Positions 33,710 to 33,822 of a DNA stretch of 33,822 nt are shown here, one piece after another. A model generated the notes under the pieces. It was not told the DNA's origin and searched no databases. It saw only the letters and a list, made by a program, of their open reading frames with translations. This stretch comes from Deltaproteobacteria bacterium (lineage in GTDB: Bacteria; Myxococcota; B64-G9): positions 1 through 33,822 of the forward strand of contig JAUXGL010000025.1 in assembly GCA_030622135.1 (NCBI GenBank), in the 5' to 3' direction. The position numbers and the translations under genes are program-made. Numbering within the stretch: position 1 is the first letter of the stretch; the number at the start of each line of letters is the position of its first letter.

Positions 33710-33822
33710 GGTGCGCGCCTTCCGGGTGATCTCAGAGTTCTTCGACCAATACGCCATCCCGCTGGCGTTTACAAGCCCTGCATGGCGGATGACCTGAGTG
33801 GGGGGGAGCGAGGAGACGGAGG
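33710..33822. other. right-edge region upstream of the DUF1016 gene
   Basis: The frame of the DUF1016 gene stays open to 33757, but the ATG at 33709 fits the family better. I saw no clear promoter, RNA gene or other gene in the last 113 bases. Confidence 0.3.

Overview
The window is a GC-rich stretch of bacterial chromosome carrying about 24 intact genes, with a decayed mobile-element junction at its right end. Gene content points to a Gram-negative bacterium of the former Deltaproteobacteria, most like Myxococcota or a neighbouring lineage. The evidence is several outer-membrane lipoproteins and beta-barrels, an AgmX/PglI-type protein with an MJ0042 zinc ribbon and a GYF_2 domain, a MinD-like ATPase paired with a J-domain/RodZ-HTH protein, a sigma-54 NtrC-type two-component pair, selA, and siroheme-dependent heme synthesis (ahbABCD). 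This placement is inferred from content; no rRNA or marker phylogeny is possible here.

Left part (1-4858): a near-consensus promoter precedes three exported proteins on the + strand: a lipoprotein, a signal-peptide protein ending in a beta-barrel-like domain, and an LPP20-like lipoprotein. A perfect 12-bp hairpin separates the first two. They look like an uncharacterised outer-membrane assembly.

Middle left (4849-11185): rlmN, then a promoter and the cluster ahbC-ahbD-ahbA-ahbB, which converts siroheme to heme b, then an adenosine-kinase-like gene and a 5'-methylthioadenosine phosphorylase. The last two can clear adenosine and 5'-deoxyadenosine, by-products of SAM chemistry used by the genes before them.

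Centre (11207-20240): a zinc-ribbon/GYF_2/TonB-like envelope protein converges on a TPR protein with two cyclic-nucleotide-binding domains. These are followed by a TauE/SafE permease with its DUF1634 partner, a glutaredoxin-fold lipoprotein, an MsbA-like ABC exporter, and an outer-membrane beta-barrel candidate encoded on the - strand.

Middle right (18957-31063): a - strand run of histidine kinase, NtrC-type regulator and outer-membrane protein diverges from selA. selA is chained by ATGA overlaps to a MinD-like ATPase and a degenerate J-domain/HTH protein. A DedA-family protein, a membrane-anchored coiled-coil protein, a CAP-domain lipoprotein and ATP-type PEP carboxykinase follow.

Right end (31194-33822): an IS66 transposase fragment fused to the 3' end of a truncated MBL-fold gene, next to a DUF1016 (YhcG-type) nuclease gene broken by a small frame-changing deletion. 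This is a decaying accessory region. No tRNA, rRNA, CRISPR array or intact insertion sequence was seen.
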